Assembly: GCA_029204225.1 (NCBI GenBank)
Contig: CM055103.1
Coordinates: forward strand, 40,398,599-40,460,598
DNA: 62,000 nt
DNA from: Diphasiastrum complanatum
Taxonomy: Eukaryota > Streptophyta > Lycopodiopsida > Lycopodiales > Lycopodiaceae
Direction: 5' to 3'
Shown here: positions 43,987 to 54,713 of the stretch, in pieces
Position numbering within the stretch: the first letter of the stretch is position 1
Layout: each line of letters opens with the position of its first letter
Made by a program: the position numbers and the translations under genes
The notes under the pieces: generated by a model
Told to the model about the DNA's origin: nothing
Seen by the model: only the letters and a program-made list of their open reading frames with translations
Databases searched by the model: none

Positions 43987-45715
43987 AATCTGAATCTTTG
44001 AATGCCTTCACCTTCAAACTTAGTTCTACACAAAATCTTCTGTGTGTATCCAAACTTAATGCTTTGGTAAAAATATCAGTTGTCATATCTTGCGTTCTAC
44101 AATACTGCAATCTAATGAAATGATACTTTAGTTCAATGTGCTTACTCCTGGAACGAGATCTAGGGTTGGCTGATAAAGTGATGGCACTTTGATTATTACA
44201 AAATAATGTCGTCAGAGCATATTGATTCAGACCGATATCTGAGAGTAAATTTCTCAACCAAATTGTTTTTTTTGTAGCTTGAGGGGCTGCGATATACTCT
44301 GATTTTGTGGAAGATAGAGCTATCAAATATTGCTTGCGACCGTTCCAGGAAATTGGACAATTATTGAGGAAGAATGTAAATTCGGAAGTAGATTTACGAG
44401 TGTCTACATCTCCTGCCCAACTTGCATCTGTGTAACCACTGAGAAAAGTGAGTTTGTCGTTGTTGACTGCTCCATAACAAGTGCAAAAGTTCATAGTAGC
44501 TCGAAAATATCTCATGACTCTGATAAGAGCCTTCCAATGTGTTATACTAGGATTAGCCATAAACTGACTGAGAGAGCTGATTGCAAAAGCTATGTCTGGC
44601 CTGGTACAGATCATGGCGTACATAAGAGATCCTATAATAGAATGGTAAGGATACTCACGCATCTGCTGCTCCTCGTGAATTGTTTGGGGACACTGGTCCT
44701 TTGACAATTTGAGTCCTGGTTCCATTGGCGAGAGAGCTAACTAAAATGTTGAAGATGTACCTCTGTTGTGTAATGTAGATCAACTTCTATTTTTTGTCTC
44801 TGTGGATTTGTATACCAAGGCAGAAATGAACTTCGACTAGATCGGTCATGTCAAATTCGAAAGATAGCATTGTCTTAGCTTATTTTATCAGATTGGTACT
44901 GTTGTTGAAAAGCAATGTATCAAGATAATCCACATATAAAGTGATAATGATAAAAGACTGTTGCACTGTTTTGAAGTAAACGTTTGAATCTGAAGAGCTA
45001 GGTGTGTAGCCATGATGAATAAGGAAAGTATTGATCCTTTGAAACCATGCTTGAGCAGATTGCTTCAAGCCATAAAGTGCCTTATGGAGTTTGCACACAT
45101 GATTGCGTTAACCCTTGATAATATAACCTTTGGGTTGCACCATGTAAATGTCTTCTTTGATAACTCCATTGAGATATGTTGTCTGTACATCCATTTGATG
45201 TATTTCCAAATCTGCTGCAGCGACAAATGATAGCAAAAGTCGAATAGAAGAATGCTTGACTATTAGACTGAAAGTTTCAGTGTAATCAATGTTATATACT
45301 TGAGAAAATCCTCTGACAACAAGTCGTGCCTTTCTTCTATTGATGCTTCCATGTGCATTGTACTTGACTTTGAAAATCCATTTGCAATCAACTACGTTTC
45401 TACTAGCAAGTAATTTGACAATCTTCGATGTCTGGTTCTTGATAAGAGATGAATACTCTTTATCCATAGCTTCTTTCCAAAGATCGGAATCAGTCTGACT
45501 GAGTGCCTCTTCAATAGACGTCGATTCTTGAACAAGATAGGCTGCAGACTCATCGATATACCGGTTGGGTGGTCTATTGATTCTGGAATATCTTCTGGGT
45601 AATAGAGAAAATTGATCGTTTCTATCATACTGTAGTTCCTGAACTGCAATATCATCATCTTCTGACCCGCCGTTGATTCGTTGTTCGTCGGAAGTAGAAG
45701 AGCTTGGAACTTCAA
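43985..45715 (-). pseudogene. Copia F reverse transcriptase-RNase H
   Basis: On the minus strand, 45108-45467 has CKWIFKVKYNAHGSI, YTETFSLIVKHSS and MDVQTTYLNGVI. 44880-45098 has LYGLKQSAQAWFQRI and the catalytic box as LYVDYLDTLLF, where six bases split YVDD into YVD-YL-D. 43985-44725 has YHSIIGSLMYAMICTRPDI, the RNase H Asp in YTDASWAGDVDTRKS, Glu in LSSTKSEYIA and NNQSA where DNQSA is usual, so one catalytic Asp is Asn. Then comes RSRSKHIELKYHFIR. The linker from integrase is 45392-45923. The altered YVDD and Asn predict loss of activity. Confidence 0.88.
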
Positions 45716-46665
45716 TAGGAATAGTCGCCTACGGAACTAGAGAGTTCAAAGCGTCAGGAGAATCTGACAGGTTGACTACATGGGGACTACCCTTTCCTTT
45801 CAGGTTTTGAAACTGATCTTCAATGAAGATGACATCCCGGCTAGTGAATATCTGCGACTCGATGGGATCGAACAACTTGTAGGCTTGATCAGAAGTAGTG
45901 TAGCTGATGAAAACACATTTCATACTCTGGAAGTCAAGCTTCTTCCTAAGATCACGAGGTATCTATGCAAAAGCAGTATATCCAAAGACTCGTAAGTTTG
46001 AAAAAGAAGGTTTGGTACCTGTCCAAACTTCGAATGGTGTTTTGTCTGAGAGGCTTTTAGTAGGACATCTATTCTGAATATAGGTTGCTGTTGAAACAGG
46101 TTCAGTCCAGAAGGACTTCGGAAGTGTCGCATGTGATAACATGCACTGAAGATTTGACTAAGGTTCTATTCTTTCTCTCAGCAAGACCATTTGATTGAGG
46201 TGAATAGGAGGTGATATATTATTGCTCAATGCCATTGTTGAGGCAGTACTCCTTGAATTCATTGGAGATGTATTCTCCCCCATTATCTGACCTCAACGCT
46301 TTGATTCGTTTGTCAGTTTGATTCTCAGCATGCTCTTTGAATTGTCTGAATTTGATGAAAGCCTCTGATTTCTGTTTAATAAAATAAACAATTGTTCTTC
46401 TGGAAAATTCGTACAATGATGGAGTTTGCATAGGTCCACATATATCTGTGTGAACAACATCTAGCAGACCTTTTGCCTCATGCATATGGTTTGATCTAAA
46501 AGGAATCCTAGTTTGCTTTCCAGAAATGCAGCTATGACAGACAAGGAGATCGACCTTACTAGAAAGATAGTTGAGATCAAGAACCATGGATGAGTCTAGA
46601 CATGTTCAAAATAGATGCATGATTCACGTGTCCTAAGCGATGATGCCGTAGTAATTCTTTATTGA
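45716..46665 (-). pseudogene. Copia F integrase
   Basis: 46219-46587 reads CHSCISGKQTRIPF (zinc-finger Cys pair), VHTDICGP (first catalytic Asp), then LYEFSRRTIVYFIKQKSEAF, where the usual YFITFIDDYSRY strand is deleted, and RSDNGGEYISNEF (second Asp). After a TAA it reads YSPQSNGLAERKNRT (catalytic Glu). C-terminal pieces are 45920-46132 and 45729-45923 (YTTSDQAYKLFDPIESQIFTSRD). To the right, HHRLGHVNHASI (about 46620-46655) is the pre-integrase zinc finger, just left of the TIR insertion. Confidence 0.85.
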
Positions 46666-47294
46666 CTCATTAGAGAAAATTTGGCCTTGGAAAGGGCCCT
46701 ATAAGGATTGCCACATAGGATGACAATTTTTTGGCAATGTAAAATACTAAAATAAAATCTGTTTCTGCCCGCAGTCTTGCCCACACAGTCTTCAATGATT
46801 AGCTATTATGTGGGTAGTAGAGTCTATGACTGAAAAAAATCATAACTTTTGAACGACAAGGGTCAAACCGGTCAATTGCGCTTGAAAGAGATATCGGGTT
46901 GACCAAGTGTTGACCGACCAAAATTTTGACTGGCCATAACTTCTTCACCGTAGCTCGGAACTGGATCATCTTGGATGTCATTGAAAAGCTCTTGTTGAGG
47001 GCTTTCTAATGGCACCATAATCGTCTCAATGCAAGTTGCCATTCAAAAGTTACACTATTTTTTTTTTGCTAAGTTGCATACTATACTACAAATAAAATGG
47101 CTTATTTACGGGCTGTCCCCGACGCAAAATTACAGTTTTTTTAAAAAGAAAAAAAAATCAATTTGAAGGAGCTACGTTACGTAGATTTCAAATTTGAGTG
47201 TTTTGATTGGACCATGTGAAAGAAACTTTTGAGAAAAAAAATAAAAGATATCTTTTTAAAAGGCCCCTTTTGTGCTCAAATTTTCTCTAATGAG
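46666..47294. mobile_element. 629-bp non-autonomous TIR element (MITE-like) inside copia F
   Basis: Ends are perfect 18-base inverted repeats (CTCATTAGAGAAAATTTG at 46666 and its complement ending at 47294). Weaker pairing extends to about 34 bases (AAAGGGCC against AAAAGGGGCC). It splits the pre-integrase coding of F between ALKTSVL and the LLRHHRLGH segment. No transposase frame. No clear target-site duplication was found, so the superfamily is open. Confidence 0.82.
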
Positions 47295-47890
47295 AACAGA
47301 GGTTTTCAAGGCTTGACTAGACTCAGAATAACATGCCAATCTATATAAGTAACCCTGTCTCTTGCCAAGTGCAAGGATCTTATTACTCCTATCAATAATT
47401 TTGCATTGATAAGATTCGAAATCTACCTTATGACCTAAATCTGTAATTCTACTTACTGATAACATATTTGTAGAAATTTTAGGAACATATAAGACTTTTG
47501 ATAGTAATTTGAATTGATCATGCCGGAGTCGCAATCTTACAATACCTTTATCTTTAATAGTGTGAGTACTATTGTCACCAAGATGAACAAATTTCTTCGT
47601 GTTGTAAGGCGGGTAGGAGTTGAAGATCTCACATTGATTGGTCATATGTTGAGTTGCTCCAGAATCTAGAAACCATGAATCATCCAAAAATGTGCCTTGA
47701 TCTTTGACCATAAATGTGTCTTCATCCACTTCGAACTGGGGAGATGATGAGACTGTGTTTGCTTGTTGATTAGGTTGCTTGGTTGCATTCTTTGCTTGGA
47801 GAATTCGACAATTCTTAATCTCATGGTTATTGCGCTTGCATTACCTACAAAACATTTTCTTCTTTGATTGTGGATTCGATGATTGTTCTT
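47256..47890 (-). pseudogene. Copia F zinc knuckle, protease and pre-integrase start
   Basis: The 47256-47729 frame has SWFLDSGATQHM (protease DSG), VLYVPKISTNMLSVSRI and LYRLACYSES. Just upstream, in another frame, the knuckle reads CR-stop-CKRNNHEIKNC (about 47815-47860): a TAA falls between the first two cysteines. The frame at its 3' end runs on into the TIR element by chance. Confidence 0.85.
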
Positions 47891-48763
47891 GACTTTGAGT
47901 CGGCTCTTGATTCGTTGCAGCCTTCTTGGAGCCTTTTTGCTTCTATCGCTTAGAGCCTTTGTTGACATATAGAGCCTGAGAGAAGAAGCATGCGATGTGT
48001 CTTGACTTCTTCTATTGTCTTCTTGCAGCAACATAGTGATAACTCTAGTAAGAGTTAAGTCTGAGTGTGTCAATATGATCATCACCCAATTCTCATATGT
48101 AGAGAGCAAGCTTGAAAGCAATGTCATGATTGCGTCTTGATCATCTATGACTGATCTGACATCATCCATCTATTGCAAAAGACTCTTAAACTGGTTAATG
48201 TGACTCTGAAGTAAATCACCAACAGACATCTTGAATGTGAAGAATTTTCTTCGTAGATGTAACTTAGTAGTTACGTCCCTCACGTCATATAGTGAGTTCA
48301 GGATGTCCCAAACGTCTCTTGACGTTTTAGCTTCAGCTATGTGTCCAATCTGTGTATATGATAGATATATTGAGGATAATAAGTGTGAAAGCTTTACCGT
48401 CCTTCGATTTCTACTTTGAGACGTTATATTCAGGTTTTACTTATGTACCTGTGACAACATCCCATAATTCGTTGGCAATTAACAGGGTCTTCATTTTAAA
48501 TTTCCACAAATGATAATTGGATCCATTCAGCTTGTCTGCGATAAGACCGACTTTACTTTGAGAATCCATCTGGAACTTAGTCTGTCGATTGTATCGATGA
48601 TGCTAAGATGTAGTATTCCCAACAATAGGAAACCAATTCTCTGATATTAAAAAGTTGGAAAGAACTGAAGAGTTTGATATCAATTTGATATCGCGAAAGA
48701 TATCAAGTATTAGAGCTTTCGCTCTGATATCATATAGGAATCAGATAAAGAAGTAGTGAAATT
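47666..48763 (-). pseudogene. Copia F gag
   Basis: The 47666-48169 frame has AIMTLLSSLLSTYENWVMIIL, the usual gag phrase LLxSLPxSYEN, then Arg/Lys-rich text. Upstream to the PBS (48170-48763) the gag N-terminus is visible only in pieces, with stops (for example KLNGSNYHLW-like text near 48515). Confidence 0.7.
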
Positions 48764-48775
48764 GCTCTGATACCA
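48764..48775 (-). other. Primer-binding site of copia F
   Basis: Minus strand TGGTATCAGAGC, the standard plant tRNA-Met PBS, directly after LTR end ...TTTCTGACA. Confidence 0.92.
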
Positions 48776-49898
48776 TGTCAGAAATAGGTTAGATAATCGT
48801 AGCAGAAACTTCCTACTTCCAATGCATGACTACGCCTGTCAAATTGAACAAAGCCATAGTGATAGGAATCACGTTCAATATTTAGCAACTAACTTTAAAA
48901 TCGCTAGATACTAAGTGATTACGTAGCCAAACATGAAGTATTGAATTCTCAGACAAATTCTATTAGTTACAAAGGAAATACAGAGATGCATGCATTCTGA
49001 CATATACTGAATGTGACAAAGGATAGTATTGATTCAGAAAAACAAAAATCAGATGCTAATGAGCGCAAAACAATAGCGGATAGTAAATTGCACACTCTAA
49101 GATGTCTGAGTAACTGAAGATAAGTTTGATAAGAAACAGCTATGCTGAATAAGCAATAGCGCAATAGCAACTCTAAAACAACTCTAAGAAGTGAGCTAGA
49201 ATGCTCAAGAGAGTTCAAGCTTGAAAGCTTGATAGAGAGCTAATTACAATACTTGTTGATTGATCTCTTCGATCGTTTTCTAACTTAACTTGAAACTGTA
49301 TGAATATAATCAGCTATTTATACTAAGAAATTAGGTCGTCAATTGCGATTGCCAGTTGGCTAGTATCCGCTGGCATCCATCCGGTTCCTTGTCATTGATT
49401 GCTAATAAGCGGTGAAATTGGCCTAGCCGTAAACGTTCAGTCTGCATAAATGAACCAAAACTGTAGTTTTGCATAAATGAACTATAACATCCACAAGCAA
49501 CATTGTCGCAAAAACAATAGTGTCAGATTTTTTGCGAAATTGCAAAAAAAGGAGACAGTGCCCTTAAATCTCATTTAGGATTGCCCTACACTTTGCCAAA
49601 GTCATTTCCTTAGCATTTGAGGCTCTTTGAAAAAAACGAAAAATGCGACGCTGTGATTTTACACGAGATTTCTATTAGGCAAAAAATGCGAAAAGGAGAC
49701 ACTGCATTTTTTAACGAAATTTCTGACAGGCGAAAAAGGAGACATTGTTGTAAACTTCATGTATTTTTGTAGACTGTGTAAAAACACCTGTAAAATTGCA
49801 GAGTGTTGAAAAACACGAGAAAATCTGCAGAATTGGATAAACAACAGATGGAGATTAAAACTGATTAGTAGATTGGTAAGAAGGAGAATAATCTAACA
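48776..49898 (-). repeat. 5' LTR of copia F
   Basis: 1,123 bp, complete by its TG/CA edges. It keeps the 288 bases missing from the left LTR. Confidence 0.88.
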
Positions 49899-51383
49899 TC
49901 TCTTTGGGCTGGACCAGACATTCTAGCGGGCATTGGATCACCAAGCCTGGTGGCCGAGGGGTGTCAATCGTGGGTCTTAGGGTTGGTACAAACAACTGAG
50001 GAAATGACTCTATGAGAAACGACGAGGTAGGTATAGGGGGCTCGTGCACACAAGTTTTAAACCCTGTGCATATTCTAGCTCGAGGCAATTGACTACACTT
50101 TGAAGTGAGCCAACATATTTCTTTTATAGAAGTGAAGTGGCCTCGGAGGTATTTTGGTGTGGCTATGTAATATGGTTTTCACAATTTCATTGTACTTTAG
50201 TACGTGTACATGTTGGTGGCAATGGCAATGGCAGTGGAGGTGACATGATGATTAAAAGTGGAATGGGTTTGAGAGATGAGCATTGAGCTTGAATCAAGTA
50301 GTAGTACTACTAATTCTTGAGATTTGTGTGACTCCTGAGAGTTGCGTGCGATTAATTACACTTTTAAGTGAGCATAGGACGATATTTTAGTGTGGTCATG
50401 TGACATTGTAATATGGTTTCATTGTACTCTACTTTAGTGCATGGGTACATGATCTTGGGGAGTACATGTGTCCATGTGATATAGGAATAGAGAGAATTGG
50501 AGCTTTGTTATTGGGGCCCTTTGAGGCCATTCCGCTCATGAAGGGTGCCCTCGGTAGCCAAGGGCAGAAGGGCTCAAGGAACACAAATTGTAATAAGGCT
50601 TTGTTAGTCATAATTACTACCATCTATTACAAGATCAATGAAGTGTATGGCTAATTAGAAGATTACAAGATGGTTCATTCATCAATAAATAGTGACTGAA
50701 TGCCAACATCAAAGGTGATGAGAGACACATGTAGTGATGTGTAGAAAGGAAAAGATCGATCATTGAGGGTGATTGCAAGAGATTTTATATTGTGCAAAGT
50801 AGTGTGAGACACATAGTGCTACGCACGGTTGTAAGCTATTTCATGACAGACATTGTAGTGATCTATATTGTAGCTTATTCTACACACAAAATTCATAAAT
50901 AATCACTGTACATAGCTCATTTAATTGAAGCATAGGTAGGATTTTTCTTGCACATTATTGTGTCTTGAATTATTTGATTTTATTCACTCTTTTTTTTTTA
51001 TAACACACTACAATCATCATACTTCCATAGCAATAGTGTATACATTTCCATAGTTGTCTATGATGCCTTGAGAAGGTAGTAAAACTGATGTCATTGACTC
51101 CTACTTTATCAACCATCAAAAGTATTAATTCATTTTACATTTGAAAGTTATAAGATTCTAGCTCATAGTAGATCTCAGATACAGTGAAGGCTATTGTTTT
51201 TCTGACTTGCATTCCGCATTGTCAATTCATTCGGTTTTACCAGATAACTGCACATCCCACAACATTAAAGTTAGGATTACTGAATCTAACTACAAAAAAC
51301 TGAAAAGATTCCAATTTTGAGATTGAATTTATTCAAGAGATATTAGAACATCTAGTTCAGATCATCTCATTTCATCAGTGGTA
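49899..51383. other. Non-coding region with diverged direct repeat and a 3' LTR edge
   Basis: Segments 50091-50215 and 50351-50460 share 'acacttt(g/t)(a)aagtgagc', 'atatttt(g/a)gtgtggc/tcatgt', 'aatatggttt' and 'ttcattgtact...tttagt'. They look like an old tandem duplication. Short frames here are not convincing. The right end leads into a primer-binding site, so part of it is probably an LTR. Confidence 0.4.
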
Positions 51384-51420
51384 TCAACGCTCCTTTCCAA
51401 TAGTGGTATCAAATCGCAAC
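51384..51420 (+). other. Orphan primer-binding sites (two in tandem)
   Basis: AGTGGTATCAACGC and, 25 bases later, AGTGGTATCAAATCGC. Both resemble the plant tRNA-Met PBS on the plus strand. No gag or pol follows. Confidence 0.5.
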
Positions 51421-51426
51421 CGCTGA

Positions 51427-51851
51427 GTGAGCCCATTCAATTTTCTTTACAACAGTGTTCTCCAAGAACACATCATGAAGTCCTCACCATCACTGTCCCC
51501 TCAAGTAGATCTCCAACAAACCACTCACCATAGTGTTTGCCACCATCACACCCAACTGTATGATGTCCATCAGCTCTCCATCATAGAATTGGCTCACAAG
51601 CTCCATGCTTCATCCATTTTGCATTTATAGCCTTTTGATTCTATCATGAATCGCCCATGTAAGTCTTGTCCATCAAATACTTGAAGTCCATCTACAACCA
51701 GTTGTACATGATGAATCGTCCATGTAAGTCTTGTCCATCAAATACCTAAAGTCCATCCACAACCAGTTGTCCATCGCCCATGTAAGTCTTGTCCATCAAA
51801 TACCTGAAGTCCATCCACAATCGGCAGCGGCTTGTATTAGTTTCTAGATAC
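51427..51851 (+). repeat. Minisatellite of about 60-65 bp, three copies
   Basis: Copies start at 51652, 51717 and 51775 with 'cg(c/t)ccatgtaagtcttgtcc', then 'atcaaatac(c/t)t..aagtccatc'. A 67-codon frame (51427-51630) lies between the PBS and the array and has no known domain. Confidence 0.8.
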
Positions 51852-52029
51852 CACTTAAGTTAGTTTCAGTTTGCTACCCTGCGTGGTATGCTATCTTGGC
51901 AGCCTTTGGGCTTTGTAAGTAAATATGGACCTCGGACTGACTCCGGCTTGCTGGAAGCCATTTTTTGTACTTGATACTTGTGAATATATGATAGTGCTAT
52001 TAAGCTTTTCAAAAAATAAAATACAAAAT

Positions 52030-52560
52030 AAATTGATATATCATAAATTAAGTGATTGCATATCAAACATGAAGACAAACATGAAATTGTTTTATTAAAA
52101 TTCATATTATAATCTCAATATAAGATAAGAGAATTGTTGCATCAATACAATAGGCATATAAGTTTACAAAGCATGTTGAGCATTACATAAAGTTGAAGAC
52201 AATTTCGCTGCCTAATCAACATTTATATTTTTATTGACGCTCTTGTTCTCAGATTCCTTTCTCTTTCTCTTCTTGTAAGAAGGAACTAGACACGATCTCT
52301 TGCTCAACTTTCACTAAGGTTATCTTTATTCAGACCAAGGTGAATCACCATAACTTTTTTGTTTGACCTCTAGTGCGAGAAGAGCGAGGCTTTCTTACAA
52401 GTGATTTTAATAATTGTTATAGTAATTGATCAACATCAAATTCCTCATATATGGATTGAAAATTTGTGACTTCAATTTTTTGTGATGTGGCACATCATCA
52501 AACATTGATCTCTTTGATGGAGTTGTAGGTAGAATACAATCCCATGTTGAGAAGGTGCTT
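52030..52560 (-). pseudogene. Duplicated 3' end of the FCP1/HAD-like gene
   Basis: Aligns with 53230-53760: 'catcatcaaacattga(t)..tttgatggag.tgtaggtagaata', 'aaggttatctttattcagaccaaggtgaat', 'ttacataaagttgaag(a/g)caattt'. It is therefore a second copy of the C-terminal coding exon and 3' flank, about 1.2 kb away. It is broken by frameshifts. Beyond 52560 the sequence differs (52560-52774 encodes Gln/His-rich text). Confidence 0.7.
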
Positions 52561-52774
52561 GCAAAGGAGATTCATGTACCTTCATTGGAGTGTGTTGTTG
52601 CTGTGTATACAAAGTCTTTTGGTAAATTTTTTTATTTCCAAGCATAGGTTTCCACTTGGAGACAAGAAGATGACATAAAAGTCTCAGTATTAATTCATGA
52701 TTTTGAAACACAGAAGATACTATTTTTGCATTATTTTTCTCTTTTGTATCATCATTTATAGCATAAAGATGCAC

Positions 52775-53229
52775 ACTTCATTGGCTAAGGTTGCAAGAGA
52801 AAAACCTTGACAAAATCAAAAGAAAAAAAGTAATATTTTTTCCACGTTTTATTCAATTATGCTACTAAGGAAAATGATTGAAAATTGCATCTTTGAAGAT
52901 ATTTTGATGTCGTATTATGAATCTATTGAATTTTTCCTTTCTTGTTTCTCTAATATAACAAAAGATGTCAAACTTGGGTTCCTCTCAAATAACATATAAC
53001 ATGAAGTAACTACAATGGGATAGCTTTTAGATGTACACTTTATAGTGTTAAATACTCATAAAATACATTATTTGATTTTGCCAAACCTATTGGAGATCAC
53101 AAAAATAGTGTATTAAATTGTATATAAAGTTGTTTGATTAATCAGTTGAAAATTTATATAATTTACGTGATAGAAAATTACTTGATAGAAAATTCACCTC
53201 AGATCTTCAACTTGATCCATACATCAATA
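52775..53229. other. AT-rich spacer
   Basis: No gene or repeat recognised other than the flanks of the duplication. Confidence 0.4.
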
Positions 53230-53436
53230 CTAATAAATTGACAAATTATAGATAAAGTGATTGCATAACAAGCATAAAGACAAAATATAGAAATTCAACA
53301 ATTTGAAATTGCTTCATCAAAATTCATATTATAATTCTAATATAAAATAGAAAATTGTTACATAGAGTTTGAACATTAGGCATATAACTTCGAACATTAC
53401 ATAAAGTTGAAGGCAATTTGGATGCCTATTCAACAT

Positions 53437-54360
53437 TTACATTTCTATTGACTCTCTTGTCTTCAATCCCCTTTCTCTTTCCATTCTTGCAATAAGGAAT
53501 TGGATATGATCTTTTGCTCGTTTTTCACTAAAGTTATCTTTATCCAGACCAAGGTGGATAGCCATAACAATTGCTTCACCTCTGGTGCGAGGAAGCCATG
53601 GTTTTTTTACAAGGGCTTCCAATATTTGTATTTGATCAGCATCAAATTCCTCAAATATGGATAGAACCTTCGTGTCTTCCATTTTCTTGTGATGTAGCAC
53701 ATCATCAAACATTGATTTTTTTGATGGAGCTGTAGGTAGAATAGAGTCCCAAGGATTTTGCATCACTGGTTGGAGATAACTATAAAAGCTATGATTTGAC
53801 GTGATTGGTTGTTGACTGATACGATTTTCTCTAATATACTCTTGAACATTGGGAGCCTTTTCTATTTCTTCCAAATGAGGTAGTAATACATCATTTAGAT
53901 AGTCTCCCTCACTCCACCCATCAAATGTCTCTGGAAATATGCAATTTTCTGCACTATTCATACAACATTTATATGGAGAGTCATCTACTAGTATCGTGTT
54001 ATGACAATCTAAAGATGGGTAGAAGTGGCGCCAAATGTAACATAAAGGTTTGAAGTCAGCAATGACATTATCATTATTAAGTCTCATCATTCTTTCATGC
54101 TGATAGCAATTCTCTTAGCTCCAGACCATAAAAAACGGTAGCTTTTGTTGTGCTTGTTCCTCCATGAATGTATAAGTGCATAACAAATTGGTGTATGTCA
54201 TGGATGACCATATTCCAACCCTAAACAAAGAGAGTATTTTCTTCAAAAAAGCACAACCTTCCAAAATGTAGTTTTATCCATCATTTTCCAACTTTCACAA
54301 CATCAGGATAGCCAGGATGCCTTCCATATCTTTTTAAAAGTACGCCATTCAAATCTAAAA
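53437..54360 (-). pseudogene. FCP1/NIF-like HAD phosphatase-family gene, decayed
   Basis: The family (HAD superfamily, FCP1 homology) includes protein Ser phosphatases that use a DxDx(T/V) nucleophile motif. On the minus strand, motif I is ILDLNGVLLKRYGRHPGYPDVV (about 54350-54280), DLN where active enzymes have DLD. After a probable acceptor (ctttgtttag) the exon reads GIWSSMTYTNLL, FMVWS, one in-frame TAA at 54115-54117, then the open frame 54090-53437. That frame has NTILVDDSPYKC (motif III, residues 32-42), FPETFDGWS, and a C-terminal region of unknown role (MFDDVLHHKKMED, LSIFEEFDADQIQILEALVKKPW). Asn in motif I suggests no phosphatase activity, as in some plant relatives. It is one nonsense codon away from an open exon. 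It lies 3' of the methyltransferase-like gene on the same strand. Confidence 0.6.
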
Positions 54361-54713
54361 TAAGAAAAAATCATCATGGTAATGCTTTTTTGGTTGTTGA
54401 AAAGTTGAACCTGAAAGTACATAAGCCAATGTATTAATATTCATGCTCTTCATGCCTTAATCTATCAAAATATATTTTTAGATCTCCTTAAAAGTCTTTA
54501 TTTACCTTCATATATTCTTAAAAGAAAAACAATATAAGTGATGCACACACACACACACATACACACAAGTACAATTGAAAAAGTAAGAACAATTGACATA
54601 AGATGGTTTGTGTAGTATCCAAAATTTTAAACTTATTATCCATTAGAAAAAAAGAAAATCATTCTTTGAAGAGTGCATCAAGGCATCCATCCCATGACTA
54701 TACAATGACTTTA
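54361..54713. other. Spacer with CA microsatellite
   Basis: (CA)n at about 54543-54565. No coding signal. Confidence 0.6.

Larger units (their letters stand above)
43152..49898 (-). mobile_element. Ty1-copia element F with both LTRs (left LTR truncated)
   Basis: The right (5') LTR is 48776-49898, plus-strand TGTCAGAAATAGG...ATCTAACA. The PBS follows at 48764-48775. The left (3') LTR, 43152-43977, matches 49065-49898 and ends TCCAACA, with the PPT at 43978-43986. The left LTR lacks the last 288 or so bases, so no TSD can be read. Interior order on the minus strand is gag, zinc knuckle, protease, integrase, RT, RNase H. It is multiply mutated and carries a 629-bp TIR element. Confidence 0.9.

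Noticed and set aside
43985-44725. Treating the copia F RNase H frame as a domesticated gene because it is long and open
   Set aside because: It carries DNQSA to NNQSA, lies in place inside an LTR element, and is flanked by other broken pol frames.
49899-50700. Possible plastid or mitochondrial DNA insertion
   Set aside because: The composition changes but no organelle gene text was recognised, and an internal diverged direct repeat explains the structure.
51652-51830. CRISPR-like array
   Set aside because: Three imperfect copies of a 58-65 bp tandem unit without spacers in a plant nuclear context. This is an ordinary minisatellite.
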